The notes beneath the pieces were generated by a model. It saw only the letters and a program-made list of their open reading frames with translations. It made no database searches and had not been told where the DNA came from. 64,000 nucleotides of DNA from Stutzerimonas xanthomarina (lineage in GTDB: Bacteria > Pseudomonadota > Gammaproteobacteria > Pseudomonadales > Pseudomonadaceae): positions 1-64,000 of the forward strand of contig NZ_RHQM01000020.1 in assembly GCF_003935375.1 (NCBI RefSeq). The letters run 5' to 3'. The position numbers and the translations under genes were made by a program. Below are positions 8,084 to 17,003 of the stretch, piece by piece; within the stretch, counting starts at the first letter, position 1; each line of letters begins with the position of its first letter.

Positions 8084-8719
8084 ATGCCGATGTCTGCCGA
8101 GGTTCGCACGCTCGATGGTGGTTATGACCGCGAAACCCGTTCGCTGCTGTATCACGCGTACCGTCACGAACCGACCTTTGCCTACCTGTTCGAGGCGGAC
8201 CGGCCCGGCTATCAGCAGCGCGTGCGCGCGACCGTGCGGGAGCTGGTAAACCAGCATTTCCTGCAGCAGCAACCAGCACTCGGGCTGTTGCTGGACGACC
8301 GCCTGATAGCCGTCGCGCTGATCGCGCCGCCGCAACGGCGGCTGGATGTCACCGAAAGCTGGGCCTGGCGCGCGCGCATGCTGCTGACCGCCGGGTTCCG
8401 CTGCACCAGGCGCTATCTGGACTACCACGCGGCGGTACTGGCGTGTCTGCCGACCGGCGCCGTGCATCTGCTGCCGTTGCTCGGTGTGCATCCGCAGTTT
8501 CAGGGGCAGCAATATGGTGAGCAGCTGCTGCAGGCGGTGCACGAGTGGTGCGCCGAGGATGAAACCTCCCAGGGGCTGGTGATCGATACCGGCAACCCAC
8601 GCTACCTGAACTTCTACCAGCGGCAGGGCTACGAGGAGATCGGCCAGATCGCCGTCGGCCCGGTGGTCGAACACATCTTCTTTCATCCGGCGCCCAGGCG
8701 GATGGAAGCGGCGCGTTAG
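8084..8719 (+). CDS. GNAT-family N-acetyltransferase
   Basis: A 211-residue acetyltransferase of the GNAT fold, using acetyl-CoA to acetylate an unknown substrate. The acetyl-CoA pyrophosphate-binding motif is at LLGVHPQFQGQQYGEQLL, followed by the usual C-terminal IDTGNPRYLNFYQRQGYEEIG block that closes the fold. The ATG at 8084 was chosen; a TTG 36 bases upstream and an ATG two codons downstream are possible. It is divergent from xthA and is followed by the tamA promoter region. Nothing in its neighbourhood points to a substrate. Confidence 0.85.
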   Translation: MPMSAEVRTLDGGYDRETRSLLYHAYRHEPTFAYLFEADRPGYQQRVRATVRELVNQHFLQQQPALGLLLDDRLIAVALIAPPQRRLDVTESWAWRARMLLTAGFRCTRRYLDYHAAVLACLPTGAVHLLPLLGVHPQFQGQQYGEQLLQAVHEWCAEDETSQGLVIDTGNPRYLNFYQRQGYEEIGQIAVGPVVEHIFFHPAPRRMEAAR

Positions 8720-8869
8720 GTGTGGCCGAATTTTATCCCGGCGGGCCAGTCTGACTGGTCTGAAGCCACGCGATGTCAGCCGATGCCCGCCCCGCCGCAA
8801 GATCGCCTTACACACTGTCTAGCCCGCACGTTCGGGCTTGCTCGGAAACACGTGCTAGCATCGCTGGCC

Positions 8870-10597
8870 ATGTGCAAATCGAACCGAATCGGCCCGCTGG
8901 TAGCCGCACTCGTGATGTTGAGCGGCATCCATGCCAGCGCCGCTGAACTCGACGTTCGCATCGAGCCCGAGAACCGGGCGCTCCGGGAAAATATCGAGAA
9001 CTACATTGGCGACCTGGGCGACCGTGACGCGCGCGAGCTGCTGCGCTACAGCCGGGTCGCGCAGAGTCAGGCGGAAAAGGCGTTGCAAGCGCTGGGTTAC
9101 TACCGCAGCCGCATCCGCACCGATGTGCGTGAGGGCGAGGAACCCGCGCTGGTGTTGTGTGTGCGAACCGGTGAGCCGGTGAAGCTGCGCAACATCACTG
9201 TCCGGCTGGACGGGCCTGCCGCTGAGTTCTCCGGCTTTCGCGTCGCCGAACGCACCCTGCGTCAGGGCGATGTGCTGAACCACGGACGGTACGAAGAGGT
9301 GAAGCAGCAGTTTCTCAACCAGGCCTCGCGCTTCGGCTATTTCGATGGCCGCTTCACCCAGCAGCGGCTGGCCGTCGATCCGCGGGAGAACGTCGCCGAC
9401 GTCGAGCTGGTGTTCGACAGCGGGCCGCGCTACCGCCTGGGCGACGTGCGCTTCGAGGGGGATTCGCCATTCGATGACGACCTGCTCGCGCGCATGGTGC
9501 CGTTCGAGACGGATACACCGTACGACTCCGAACTGATCGCCGAACTCAGCCAGGCGCTGCAGTCGAGCGGCTATTTCGAGGGCGTGCGCGTCGATGCCAA
9601 CCCGAGCGGCGCCAACCAGCAGCGCATCCCGGTTTCGGTCGCGCTCACCACGCGCAAGCCGCGCACCTTTGGCTTCGGCCTTGGTTATTCCACCGACGTC
9701 GGCCCGCGGGTCCGGCTGGACTGGACACGCCACTGGGTCAACCCGCAAGGCCATAGCTACGGGGCCGAGGCGGAACTGTCGGCGCCGCGGCAGAACGTCG
9801 GGTTCTGGTACGACATCCCGCTGGACCCGCCACTGACCGACAAGCTGCGCTTCGTCGGCGGCTACCAGTATGAAGAGATCGCCGGCACCGACAGCCTCAG
9901 CCGCCTGCTCAAGGTCGGGCCGGAATGGCACAGCCAGCTGCCCAGCGGCTGGTTGCGCGTGCTGTCGCTGAAGTGGCAGCACGAGGAATATCGCCTCGGG
10001 GACGATTCAGGAACCAGCACCTTGCTCATGCCCGGCGTCGCCTACAGCTACCTGCGTAGCGACAACCGTATCGATCCGAGCCGCGGCTATCGCTTGCAGT
10101 TCGAAGTGGCCGCGGCGAAGGCCGGGGTGCTTTCCGACGCCGACCTGGTCCACGCCAACGTGCAGCTGCGGGGGCTGACCACCCTGGCCCAGCGGCATCG
10201 CTTTCTCGGTCGCGTGCAGCTTGGCGGCAACTGGACCGATGAATACGTCAACGTGCCGCCGTCACTGCGCTATTTCGCCGGTGGTGATCAGAGCGTGCGT
10301 GGCTACGATTACCAGAGCCTGTCACCGACCAACTCCGATGGCGACAAGATCGGCGGCCGCTATCAGTTCGCGGTCAGCGCCGAGTATCAGTATTCGATTG
10401 CCGAGAAATGGCGTGTCGCGACCTTCGTTGATCAGGGCAACGCCTTCAACTCACTGGAAATTCCCACGCTGAAAAGTGCCGTTGGCGTCGGTGTGCGCTG
10501 GGTATCGCCGGTCGGCCCAATTCGCGTCGATGTCGCTCATCCGCTGGACGGCGACGGTGGCGTCCGCCTGCATTTCTCCATGGGGCCGGAACTGTGA
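8870..10597 (+). CDS. tamA: Outer-membrane translocation and assembly protein TamA
   Basis: An Omp85-family protein of 575 residues. It has a signal peptide (cleavage near ASA at about residue 23), three POTRA domains to about residue 260 and a 16-stranded barrel to the C terminus. With TamB it forms the TAM complex, which helps insert outer-membrane proteins and is implicated in phospholipid transport between the membranes. The length and barrel segments (GGDQSVRGYDYQSLSP, lid-loop type) fit the family. The start MCKSNRIGPLVAAL at 8870 was preferred because it begins the signal peptide; the longer reading to 8720 adds 50 unsupported residues. Its stop TGA shares a base with the tamB ATG, so the pair is translationally coupled. 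Confidence 0.93.
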   Translation: MCKSNRIGPLVAALVMLSGIHASAAELDVRIEPENRALRENIENYIGDLGDRDARELLRYSRVAQSQAEKALQALGYYRSRIRTDVREGEEPALVLCVRTGEPVKLRNITVRLDGPAAEFSGFRVAERTLRQGDVLNHGRYEEVKQQFLNQASRFGYFDGRFTQQRLAVDPRENVADVELVFDSGPRYRLGDVRFEGDSPFDDDLLARMVPFETDTPYDSELIAELSQALQSSGYFEGVRVDANPSGANQQRIPVSVALTTRKPRTFGFGLGYSTDVGPRVRLDWTRHWVNPQGHSYGAEAELSAPRQNVGFWYDIPLDPPLTDKLRFVGGYQYEEIAGTDSLSRLLKVGPEWHSQLPSGWLRVLSLKWQHEEYRLGDDSGTSTLLMPGVAYSYLRSDNRIDPSRGYRLQFEVAAAKAGVLSDADLVHANVQLRGLTTLAQRHRFLGRVQLGGNWTDEYVNVPPSLRYFAGGDQSVRGYDYQSLSPTNSDGDKIGGRYQFAVSAEYQYSIAEKWRVATFVDQGNAFNSLEIPTLKSAVGVGVRWVSPVGPIRVDVAHPLDGDGGVRLHFSMGPEL

Positions 10598-13500
10598 TGC
10601 GGCTACTGCGTGGGCTTGGCTGGACGCTGCTTGGGCTGATACTGCTCGTGCTCATCGTCACCGCCGTGCTGCTCGGCACCGCCAGCGGCAGCCGCTGGCT
10701 GCTGGGGCAGGTGCCGGGGCTGACGGTCGAAGCGTTCGAGGGCCGACTCGGCCAACGCTGGCAGGCCGAGCGGCTGATCTGGGAGCAGGGCGGCAGTCGT
10801 GTCGAAGTGCAACAGCCCCGTCTTGTCTGGTCACCGGCGTGCCTGCTAAAGCGCACGCTGTGCATCGACGAGCTGGTCACCGGCGACATCGACCTCAGCT
10901 TCCCGCCCAGCGAGCCTGACCCGGCGGCGGAGCCCTTCAGCTTGCCTGAGCTCGATCTACCGCTGGCGCTGCAAGTCGAACGCATCGAAATCGGCCGGGT
11001 GACGCTCAATGAAAGCGAGCAGGTGCGAAACCTGTCTCTGCAGGCAAATTGGCGTGCGGATGGCCTGGATATCCAGCGCCTCGACCTGCGCAGGGCGGAT
11101 GTGGACCTGTCAGTGACTGGCCGACTGCAGCCCAGCGGTGATTGGCCGTTGACGCTGGACGGGCAGGCAGCGTTGCAGTCGCCGGACGAGCAGCCGTGGG
11201 CGCTGATGATCGCCGTGGATGGCGCCCTGCGCGAGCAGCTGCAGGTGCAGGTGAAAAGCCAGGGCTATCTCGACGGCACCCTCAGCGGGCAGCTGCGGGC
11301 CCTCGATGAGCAATTGCCGGCGACGCTCCGGCTGAGCGCCGACGGGTTCAAGCCGCTGCCCGATCTGCCGGACACCCTGCGCCTGAACGATCTGCAGCTG
11401 ACAGCGAGTGGCAACCTGCAGGACGGCTACCGGCTGCTCGGTACCACAGAACTGCCGGGCGAGGGCGGCGCAGTGCGGCTGGCGCTGGAAGGCGTCGTCA
11501 GTCCGAGCGGAGCGCAGATCGAGATGCTCGAGCTGGATGCGGGGCAGCAGCGCGATGTGCGGCTGAGTGGCGATGTCGACTGGCAGGACGGCCTGACCGC
11601 GAATGCCGATCTGCTCTGGCGCAATTTTCCCTGGCGACGGCTCTACCCGGCGATCGAAGAGCCGCCGGTGACGCTGCGCGAGCTCAAGGCGCAGATTCAG
11701 TACGACGACGGCAGCTATCTCGGCAATTTCGAATCGGCCATGACGGGCCCGGCCGGGGATTTCACACTGAACAGCCCGGTCAGCGGCAATCTCGAAGCGG
11801 TGCATCTGCCGCAACTGCAGCTGCAAGCCGGGCAGGGCAGTGCGACGGGTTCGTTGAGCGTCGGCTTCGCCGCGGGCATCGACTGGAAAGCCGACCTGAC
11901 GCTGAGCGAACTCGATCCGGCGTACTGGCTGGCCGAACTGCCGGGCAATCTCGGCGGTTCGCTGAAGAGCCAGGGCGCCTTGCGTGACGAGCAGCTGCAG
12001 GCCGAGGCGAGCCTCGACCTCGCCGGGCGCCTGCGCGGGCAGAATACCCGTCTGCAGCTGCAAGCCAACGGCGAGGGCGAGCGCTGGGATCTGCCGGTCA
12101 TCGACCTGCGCATGGGCGATAACCGCGTACAGGGCAACGGCACCTGGGCACAGACGCTGGATGGTCGACTGCAATTGGAACTGGGCCGCCTGGCGCAGCT
12201 GTGGCCCGGTCTCAGGGGGCGAGTGAACGGTGAGGTCACGCTGGCGGGAACCGCAGCGGCGCCGAGCGCGCAGCTCGAGCTAAACGGTCGCAACCTCGCT
12301 TATCAGGACAATCGGCTGCGTCGCCTCAACGTGCAGGGTCAGCTATCCGATGGAGAACGTGGTCGGCTGGCGCTGAACGCCGAGCGAATCCGCGCAGGCG
12401 AGACGGACCTCGGCGCACTGCGGATCAGTGCCGAAGGCACTGCGGAACGGCATCAGGCCGAGCTGCAGCTGCAAGGTCCCTTGCTCGACCTGGCGCTGGC
12501 TTTCGATGGTGGATTGCGCGGTGAGGATTGGCTTGGCCGACTGACGCGCGGCGAGCTCAGCGCGCAGCAGCAAGACTGGGCCCTGCAACGGCCGGCCACA
12601 CTGCAGCGTTTCGCCGATGGCCGACTGGAGTTCGGTGCGCATTGCTGGCGTTCCGGGCCCGCCAGCCTCTGCGCGGAGAATCAGCGTCTGCTGCCGGAAC
12701 CGCAGATTAGCTATCGCCTTCGCGATTTCTCACTGCAGACCCTGGCCGACTATCTGCCCGAAGATTTCCGCTGGCAGGGCGAACTGAATGCCGATATCGA
12801 ACTGGATCTTCCCGCTGGCGGGCCCAATGGCCGGGTTCGGGTCGACGCCGGCCCCGGCGTGCTGCGCATTCGCGATGTGGACGAGTGGCACGACTTCCCC
12901 TATCAGACCCTGGTGCTGAACAGCCGACTGCTGCCGGAGCGGATCGACAGCCAGCTGCGCTTTCTGGGCGGCGAGCTGGGCGAGCTTGACGTGCAGCTGC
13001 AGATCGATCCGCGGCCCGCGGCCAAGCCGATCGATGGCGAGTTTCGCCTGAGTGGTCTCGATCTGTCGGTGGCGCGCCCATTCGTGCCGATGGTCGAGCG
13101 TTTGCGCGGCGAACTGAACGGCAGTGGCCAGTTGGCCGGCACCCTGCAGCAGCCGTCACTCAACGGCCAACTGCTGTTGAGTGACGGTGAGATCACCGGC
13201 AGCGAGTTGCCGACGACGTTCGAAGACCTGCGGGTGCGCATGCTGATCGAGGGTGAGCGGCTGGACATCGACGGCAACTGGCGTGCCGGCGAGCAGGGAC
13301 GCGGCAGTCTGGCCGGCTCGCTGGACTGGCGGAACGAACTGGATCTGGATCTGGCGATCAAGGGCAGTCGCCTGCCGGTGGTGGTCGAGCCTTACGCCGA
13401 CCTGGAAGTCGAGCCCGACCTGCGCATCGTGCTTAGCGGGCAAGACCTGGCGGTCAGCGGTCGGGTCGAAGTACCGCGAGGAGCGATCACGGTTCGCGAG

Positions 13501-14274
13501 CTACCGCCGGCGACAGTCAAGGTCTCTGAGGACACGGTGATCATCGGCCGCGAAGCCGAGGAGCCGGCGACCCCGCTGGCAGTGAAGATGGACATTGATG
13601 TCGAGGTGGGCCAGGACCGCCTGCGCTTCTCCGGCTTCGGCCTGACCGCCGATCTCGCCGGCTATCTGCACATTGGCGACAACCTGGATGCACGTGGCGA
13701 GCTACAGCTGAAGAACGGCCGATACCGAGCCTACGGCCAGCGACTGACCATCCGCCGCGCCGAGTTGCTGTTCACTGGCGTGATCAGCCAGCCGTTCCTC
13801 AACATCGAGGCGATTCGCCGTATCGATGCGGAGAATGTGATCGCCGGCCTGCGCATCACCGGCAGCGCCGAGCAGCCACGCATCGACGTGTTTTCCGAGC
13901 CTGCCATGAGTCAGGAGCAGGCACTGGCGTATCTGGTACTGGGGCGACCGCTGGGTGCCGATACCGGGGACAGCAACCTGCTGGCACAGGCGGCGCTGGG
14001 CCTTGGTCTGGCGGGTAGCTCGTCCATCACCGGTGGTCTGGCGCAGCGCCTGGGCATACAGGACTTCCAGCTAGACACCGAAGGCACCGGCGTTGGCACC
14101 AGCGTGGTCGCTACCGGGCGGCTGACGGAACGGCTGGCATTGCGATATGGCGTCGGCGTGTTCGAGCCGTCGAATACCATTGCGCTGCGCTATCAGCTGA
14201 CGCGGCGAATCTTCCTCGAAGCCGCCAGCGGATTGGCCAGCTCGTTGGACCTGTTCTATCGCCGCGACTTCTGA
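10597..14274 (+). CDS. tamB: Translocation and assembly module protein TamB
   Basis: A 1225-residue AsmA-like/DUF490 protein. A single N-terminal membrane anchor (about residues 7-27) precedes a very long periplasmic beta-helical groove with many LxLxG-type repeats. The conserved TamB domain fills the last 300 residues and ends SLDLFYRRDF. It bridges the inner membrane to TamA. The ATG at 10597 overlaps the tamA stop (TGATG); a GTG one codon earlier is possible. The length is normal for the family (about 1250). The gene is followed by about 500 bases without a gene. Confidence 0.93.
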   Translation: MRLLRGLGWTLLGLILLVLIVTAVLLGTASGSRWLLGQVPGLTVEAFEGRLGQRWQAERLIWEQGGSRVEVQQPRLVWSPACLLKRTLCIDELVTGDIDLSFPPSEPDPAAEPFSLPELDLPLALQVERIEIGRVTLNESEQVRNLSLQANWRADGLDIQRLDLRRADVDLSVTGRLQPSGDWPLTLDGQAALQSPDEQPWALMIAVDGALREQLQVQVKSQGYLDGTLSGQLRALDEQLPATLRLSADGFKPLPDLPDTLRLNDLQLTASGNLQDGYRLLGTTELPGEGGAVRLALEGVVSPSGAQIEMLELDAGQQRDVRLSGDVDWQDGLTANADLLWRNFPWRRLYPAIEEPPVTLRELKAQIQYDDGSYLGNFESAMTGPAGDFTLNSPVSGNLEAVHLPQLQLQAGQGSATGSLSVGFAAGIDWKADLTLSELDPAYWLAELPGNLGGSLKSQGALRDEQLQAEASLDLAGRLRGQNTRLQLQANGEGERWDLPVIDLRMGDNRVQGNGTWAQTLDGRLQLELGRLAQLWPGLRGRVNGEVTLAGTAAAPSAQLELNGRNLAYQDNRLRRLNVQGQLSDGERGRLALNAERIRAGETDLGALRISAEGTAERHQAELQLQGPLLDLALAFDGGLRGEDWLGRLTRGELSAQQQDWALQRPATLQRFADGRLEFGAHCWRSGPASLCAENQRLLPEPQISYRLRDFSLQTLADYLPEDFRWQGELNADIELDLPAGGPNGRVRVDAGPGVLRIRDVDEWHDFPYQTLVLNSRLLPERIDSQLRFLGGELGELDVQLQIDPRPAAKPIDGEFRLSGLDLSVARPFVPMVERLRGELNGSGQLAGTLQQPSLNGQLLLSDGEITGSELPTTFEDLRVRMLIEGERLDIDGNWRAGEQGRGSLAGSLDWRNELDLDLAIKGSRLPVVVEPYADLEVEPDLRIVLSGQDLAVSGRVEVPRGAITVRELPPATVKVSEDTVIIGREAEEPATPLAVKMDIDVEVGQDRLRFSGFGLTADLAGYLHIGDNLDARGELQLKNGRYRAYGQRLTIRRAELLFTGVISQPFLNIEAIRRIDAENVIAGLRITGSAEQPRIDVFSEPAMSQEQALAYLVLGRPLGADTGDSNLLAQAALGLGLAGSSSITGGLAQRLGIQDFQLDTEGTGVGTSVVATGRLTERLALRYGVGVFEPSNTIALRYQLTRRIFLEAASGLASSLDLFYRRDF

Positions 14275-14776
14275 TCGATTGCGCGGCGCCGGAACACCGC
14301 TGGTGCGCCATGATCGAGGAGGCGCAGAGGCATGACGAAGCATTCGCGCTCTCATCGGTCGGGCGCACCAAACTGCATCAATCCGCACTGGCGGGCGCAC
14401 CAGACTGGGCTACGCTGATTTCGCTTTCCATGCCATTCCTGGCTCGGCTGAGTCGAGCTGTCGGGGTCTGACCGTTCGGTCTGGTTTTCGCGTCGATTCG
14501 ATCATCGAATCTGGCGCGATTGCCCCGAGCCCAATGGGCGAATGCAGTGGTAGCATCCACGCTTCCGAACGTCGCGGTCATAACCGCGCAACGCTCTAGC
14601 ACGAGTCTTGCAAAGCGCTCGCGGACCTCAGCGCAGCGCAAGCTCCAGAGGCGTATCGGAATCGCCGTTACCTGGTCGCTGAAAAACCACCGCCACAAGC
14701 GTCATGTTTTTCAACGGCTCCACGGTAGCGCGACCCTAACGCGAGGGAACTCGCCTATAAGAAATAAGGTGCTCGA
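14275..14776 (+). other. 502-base intergenic region with inverted repeats, upstream of the symporter gene
   Basis: No convincing gene is seen; short frames here lack ribosome sites and recognisable protein features. It holds several inverted repeats: TGGTGCGCC (14301-14309) faces two copies of GGCGCACCA (14362-14370 and 14394-14402); a 17-base palindrome GATTCGAT-C-ATCGAATC is at 14495-14511; GCCCAATGGGC is at about 14529-14539; and TGAAAAAC pairs with GTTTTTCA (14680-14713). These could be operators or leader structures of the symporter gene. No factor can be named. Confidence 0.5.
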
Positions 14777-16120
14777 ATGGAATTTCTGAATAACCTCGTC
14801 AATAGCGTCAACGGCCTCGTCTGGGGCCCACCCATGCTGGTGCTGATCCTTGGTACCGGTCTGTTCCTGATGATCTTCCTCAAGTTCATGCCGCTGACCC
14901 GCATCCCGACCGGCTTTGCGCTGATGTGGCGCGGACGCACCAAGGGTGACGAAGCCACTGGCGAAATCAGCCCTTTCCAGGCGCTGATGACCTCGCTGGC
15001 GGCGACCGTGGGTACCGGCAACATCGCAGGCGTGGCCACGGCCATCTTCCTCGGCGGGCCGGGTGCGCTGTTCTGGATGTGGTGCACCGCGCTGGTGGGT
15101 ATGGCCACCAAGTACTGCGAAGTCGTACTGGCGGTCCACTACCGTGAGAAGGACGACCGCGGCGAGCACGTTGGCGGCCCGATGTACGCGATCAAGAACG
15201 GCCTGGGCAAGAAGTGGATCTGGCTGGGTACCGCCTTCGCCATTTTCGGTGGCCTGGCCGGCTTCGGCATCGGCAACATGGTGCAGGTCAACAGCATGGC
15301 CCACGCGCTGGAAACCACCTTCTCGGTACCGCTGTGGGCGACCGGCCTGATCACAATGGTGATCGTCGGCCTGGTGATTCTCGGCGGTATTCGCCGCATC
15401 GGTGTGGTCGCCGCGTCGCTCGTACCGTTCATGTGCCTGGCGTACCTGATCGCCGCTGCCGTGGTGCTGGTAGTCAATGCCTCGGCCATTCCGGCGGCAT
15501 TCGACCTGATCTTCACCCACGCCTTCACGCCGATCGCCGCAACCGGTGGCTTCGCCGGCGCTGCGGTCATGGCGGCGATTCGCTTCGGGGTTGCCCGCGG
15601 CATCTTCTCCAACGAGGCGGGCCTTGGTACCGCTGGTATCGCTCAGGCGGCCGGAACCACCACCAGCTCGGTGCGCTCGGGCATGATCGGCATGCTGGGT
15701 ACATTCATCGACACCATCATCGTCTGCTCGATGACCGGCCTGGCGATCATCTGCACCGGGGTCTGGACCAGCGGCGAAAGCGGTGCGGCGCTGTCCGCGG
15801 CAGCCTTCGAGTCGGCCATGCCGGGTATCGGTGGCATCATCCTGACTCTCGCGCTGGTGGTCTTCGCCTTTACTACAATCCTTGGCTGGAGCTATTTCGG
15901 CGAGAAGTGCTGGGAGTTCCTGGTCGGCACGCGAGCCATCTGGCCGTTCCGCGTGATCTGGGTTCTGGCAGTGCCGTTCGGCGCCATTGCCCAGCTCGAC
16001 TTCGCCTGGTTGTTGGCCGATACCCTCAACGGCCTGATGGCGATCCCCAACCTGGTTTCGCTGTTGCTGCTGAGTCCGGTAGTGGTCAAGCTGACCAAGG
16101 AATATTTCGCACGTAGCTGA
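14777..16120 (+). CDS. Alanine/glycine:cation symporter family protein
   Basis: A 447-residue AGCS-family transporter with about 11 membrane segments, importing alanine or glycine with sodium or protons. The family signature ATVGTGNIAGVATAI is near residue 75, and SNEAGLGTAGIAQAAG, another conserved block, lies near residue 280. AAGG precedes the ATG with short spacing. The gene ends in a clear terminator hairpin at 16196-16229. The long, structured leader upstream suggests regulation. Substrate is by family; D- versus L-alanine or glycine cannot be told from sequence. Confidence 0.9.
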   Translation: MEFLNNLVNSVNGLVWGPPMLVLILGTGLFLMIFLKFMPLTRIPTGFALMWRGRTKGDEATGEISPFQALMTSLAATVGTGNIAGVATAIFLGGPGALFWMWCTALVGMATKYCEVVLAVHYREKDDRGEHVGGPMYAIKNGLGKKWIWLGTAFAIFGGLAGFGIGNMVQVNSMAHALETTFSVPLWATGLITMVIVGLVILGGIRRIGVVAASLVPFMCLAYLIAAAVVLVVNASAIPAAFDLIFTHAFTPIAATGGFAGAAVMAAIRFGVARGIFSNEAGLGTAGIAQAAGTTTSSVRSGMIGMLGTFIDTIIVCSMTGLAIICTGVWTSGESGAALSAAAFESAMPGIGGIILTLALVVFAFTTILGWSYFGEKCWEFLVGTRAIWPFRVIWVLAVPFGAIAQLDFAWLLADTLNGLMAIPNLVSLLLLSPVVVKLTKEYFARS

Positions 16121-16195
16121 TGTCCGATAGCGACCGGTGCGGGCAGCCAGCGCTGCATCGGTCGTGCAACAGGAACAAGCCCGTGTCGACCACCC

Positions 16196-16229
16196 AGGTC
16201 GTGGAGCTGCGCGTTCCACGACCTTTTTT
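16196..16229 (+). terminator. Rho-independent terminator after the symporter gene
   Basis: AGGTCGTGGA (16196-16205) pairs perfectly with TCCACGACCT (16215-16224) around a 9-base loop and runs into six Ts. It ends only about 30 bases before the tpx ATG, which leaves little room for a tpx promoter downstream of it. Confidence 0.88.
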
Positions 16230-16259
16230 ATTGCCTATTCATATCGAGGAGCGAAGCAA

Positions 16260-16760
16260 ATGACTGAAATCACCCTGAAAGGCACACCGATCCAAGTGGC
16301 CGGTGACTTCCCCCAGGCCGGCCAGCAGGCCAAGGCGTTCCGCCTGGTGGGCGCTGACCTTTCCGATGTCGAGCTGTCGAGCCTTGCCGGCAAGCGCAAG
16401 ATTCTCAACATCTTCCCGAGCATCGATACACCGACCTGCGCCACCTCGGTGCGCAAGTTCAATGCTCAGGCCAATGCCCTGGAAAACACCGTGGTGCTGT
16501 GCATCTCCGCCGACCTGCCGTTCGCGCAGAAGCGCTTCTGCGGCGCCGAGGGGCTGGAGAATGTCATCAACCTGTCCACCATGCGCGGTGCCGAGTTCCT
16601 CGAGGATTACGGCGTAGCGATTGCCAGCGGCCCGCTGGCCGGGGTCGCAGCTCGCGCGGTAGTCGTGCTCGACGAACAGAATCGCGTCCTGCACAGCGAG
16701 CTGGTCAACGAGATCGGCAGTGAACCGAACTACGAGGCAGCCATCGCCTCGCTTGGCTGA
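16260..16760 (+). CDS. tpx: Thiol peroxidase Tpx
   Basis: A 166-residue atypical 2-Cys peroxiredoxin that reduces peroxides in the periplasm or cytoplasm with thioredoxin. The peroxidatic Cys60 lies in [14 protein letters not shown] and the resolving Cys94 in [11 protein letters not shown], the exact family positions. GAGGAGCG gives a strong ribosome site about 7 bases before the ATG at 16260; the in-frame extension upstream to 16137 reads through the preceding terminator and is not coding. A 15-base-pair terminator follows the gene. It probably forms a single-gene unit. Confidence 0.96.
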   Translation: MTEITLKGTPIQVAGDFPQAGQQAKAFRLVGADLSDVELSSLAGKRKILNIFPSIDTPTCATSVRKFNAQANALENTVVLCISADLPFAQKRFCGAEGLENVINLSTMRGAEFLEDYGVAIASGPLAGVAARAVVVLDEQNRVLHSELVNEIGSEPNYEAAIASLG

Positions 16761-16774
16761 TCTGCCTTGCTGGG

Positions 16775-16820
16775 ACGAAACGGCGAGTGGCTTTCAATAG
16801 CACTCGCCGTTTCGTTTTCT
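16775..16820 (+). terminator. Rho-independent terminator after tpx
   Basis: A perfect 15-base-pair stem (arms 16775-16789 and 16801-16815, core CGGCGAGTG / CACTCGCCG), an 11-base loop, then TTTCT. It starts 14 bases after the tpx stop. Confidence 0.92.
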
Positions 16821-16948
16821 GGCGACAGAAATCCATCGGTTGGTGCGAAACCGCCCGTCGTCGTCAATTAGCGTGAACCCTCCGAGACAACTACTTTCAG
16901 GCATGCCGCCCGGCTTCAGCGTCGCGGGTGTGGAGAAGTCTGCAAAAG

Positions 16949-16964
16949 TGGCAAATAGGCAGCT
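16949..16964 (+). promoter_or_regulatory. Possible sigma-54 promoter upstream of the COG4091 gene
   Basis: TGGCA at 16949-16953 and GC at 16962-16963 give the invariant GG-N10-GC spacing of -24/-12 promoters. The -24 half is good; the -12 half (CAGCT) is poor apart from the GC. It lies 40 bases before the first possible ATG. No enhancer-binding site could be identified. Confidence 0.3.
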
Positions 16965-17003
16965 TTTCAAAAATCTTTTCGCTCAGCTGCTGTCATAGCG
17001 CTG

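Noticed and set aside
14378-14789. Short frames in the tamB-symporter gap, such as 14520-14789 on plus and 14378-14698 on minus.
   Set aside because: Arg/Ser-rich translations, no ribosome site, and they overlap the inverted repeats; regulatory sequence is a better reading.
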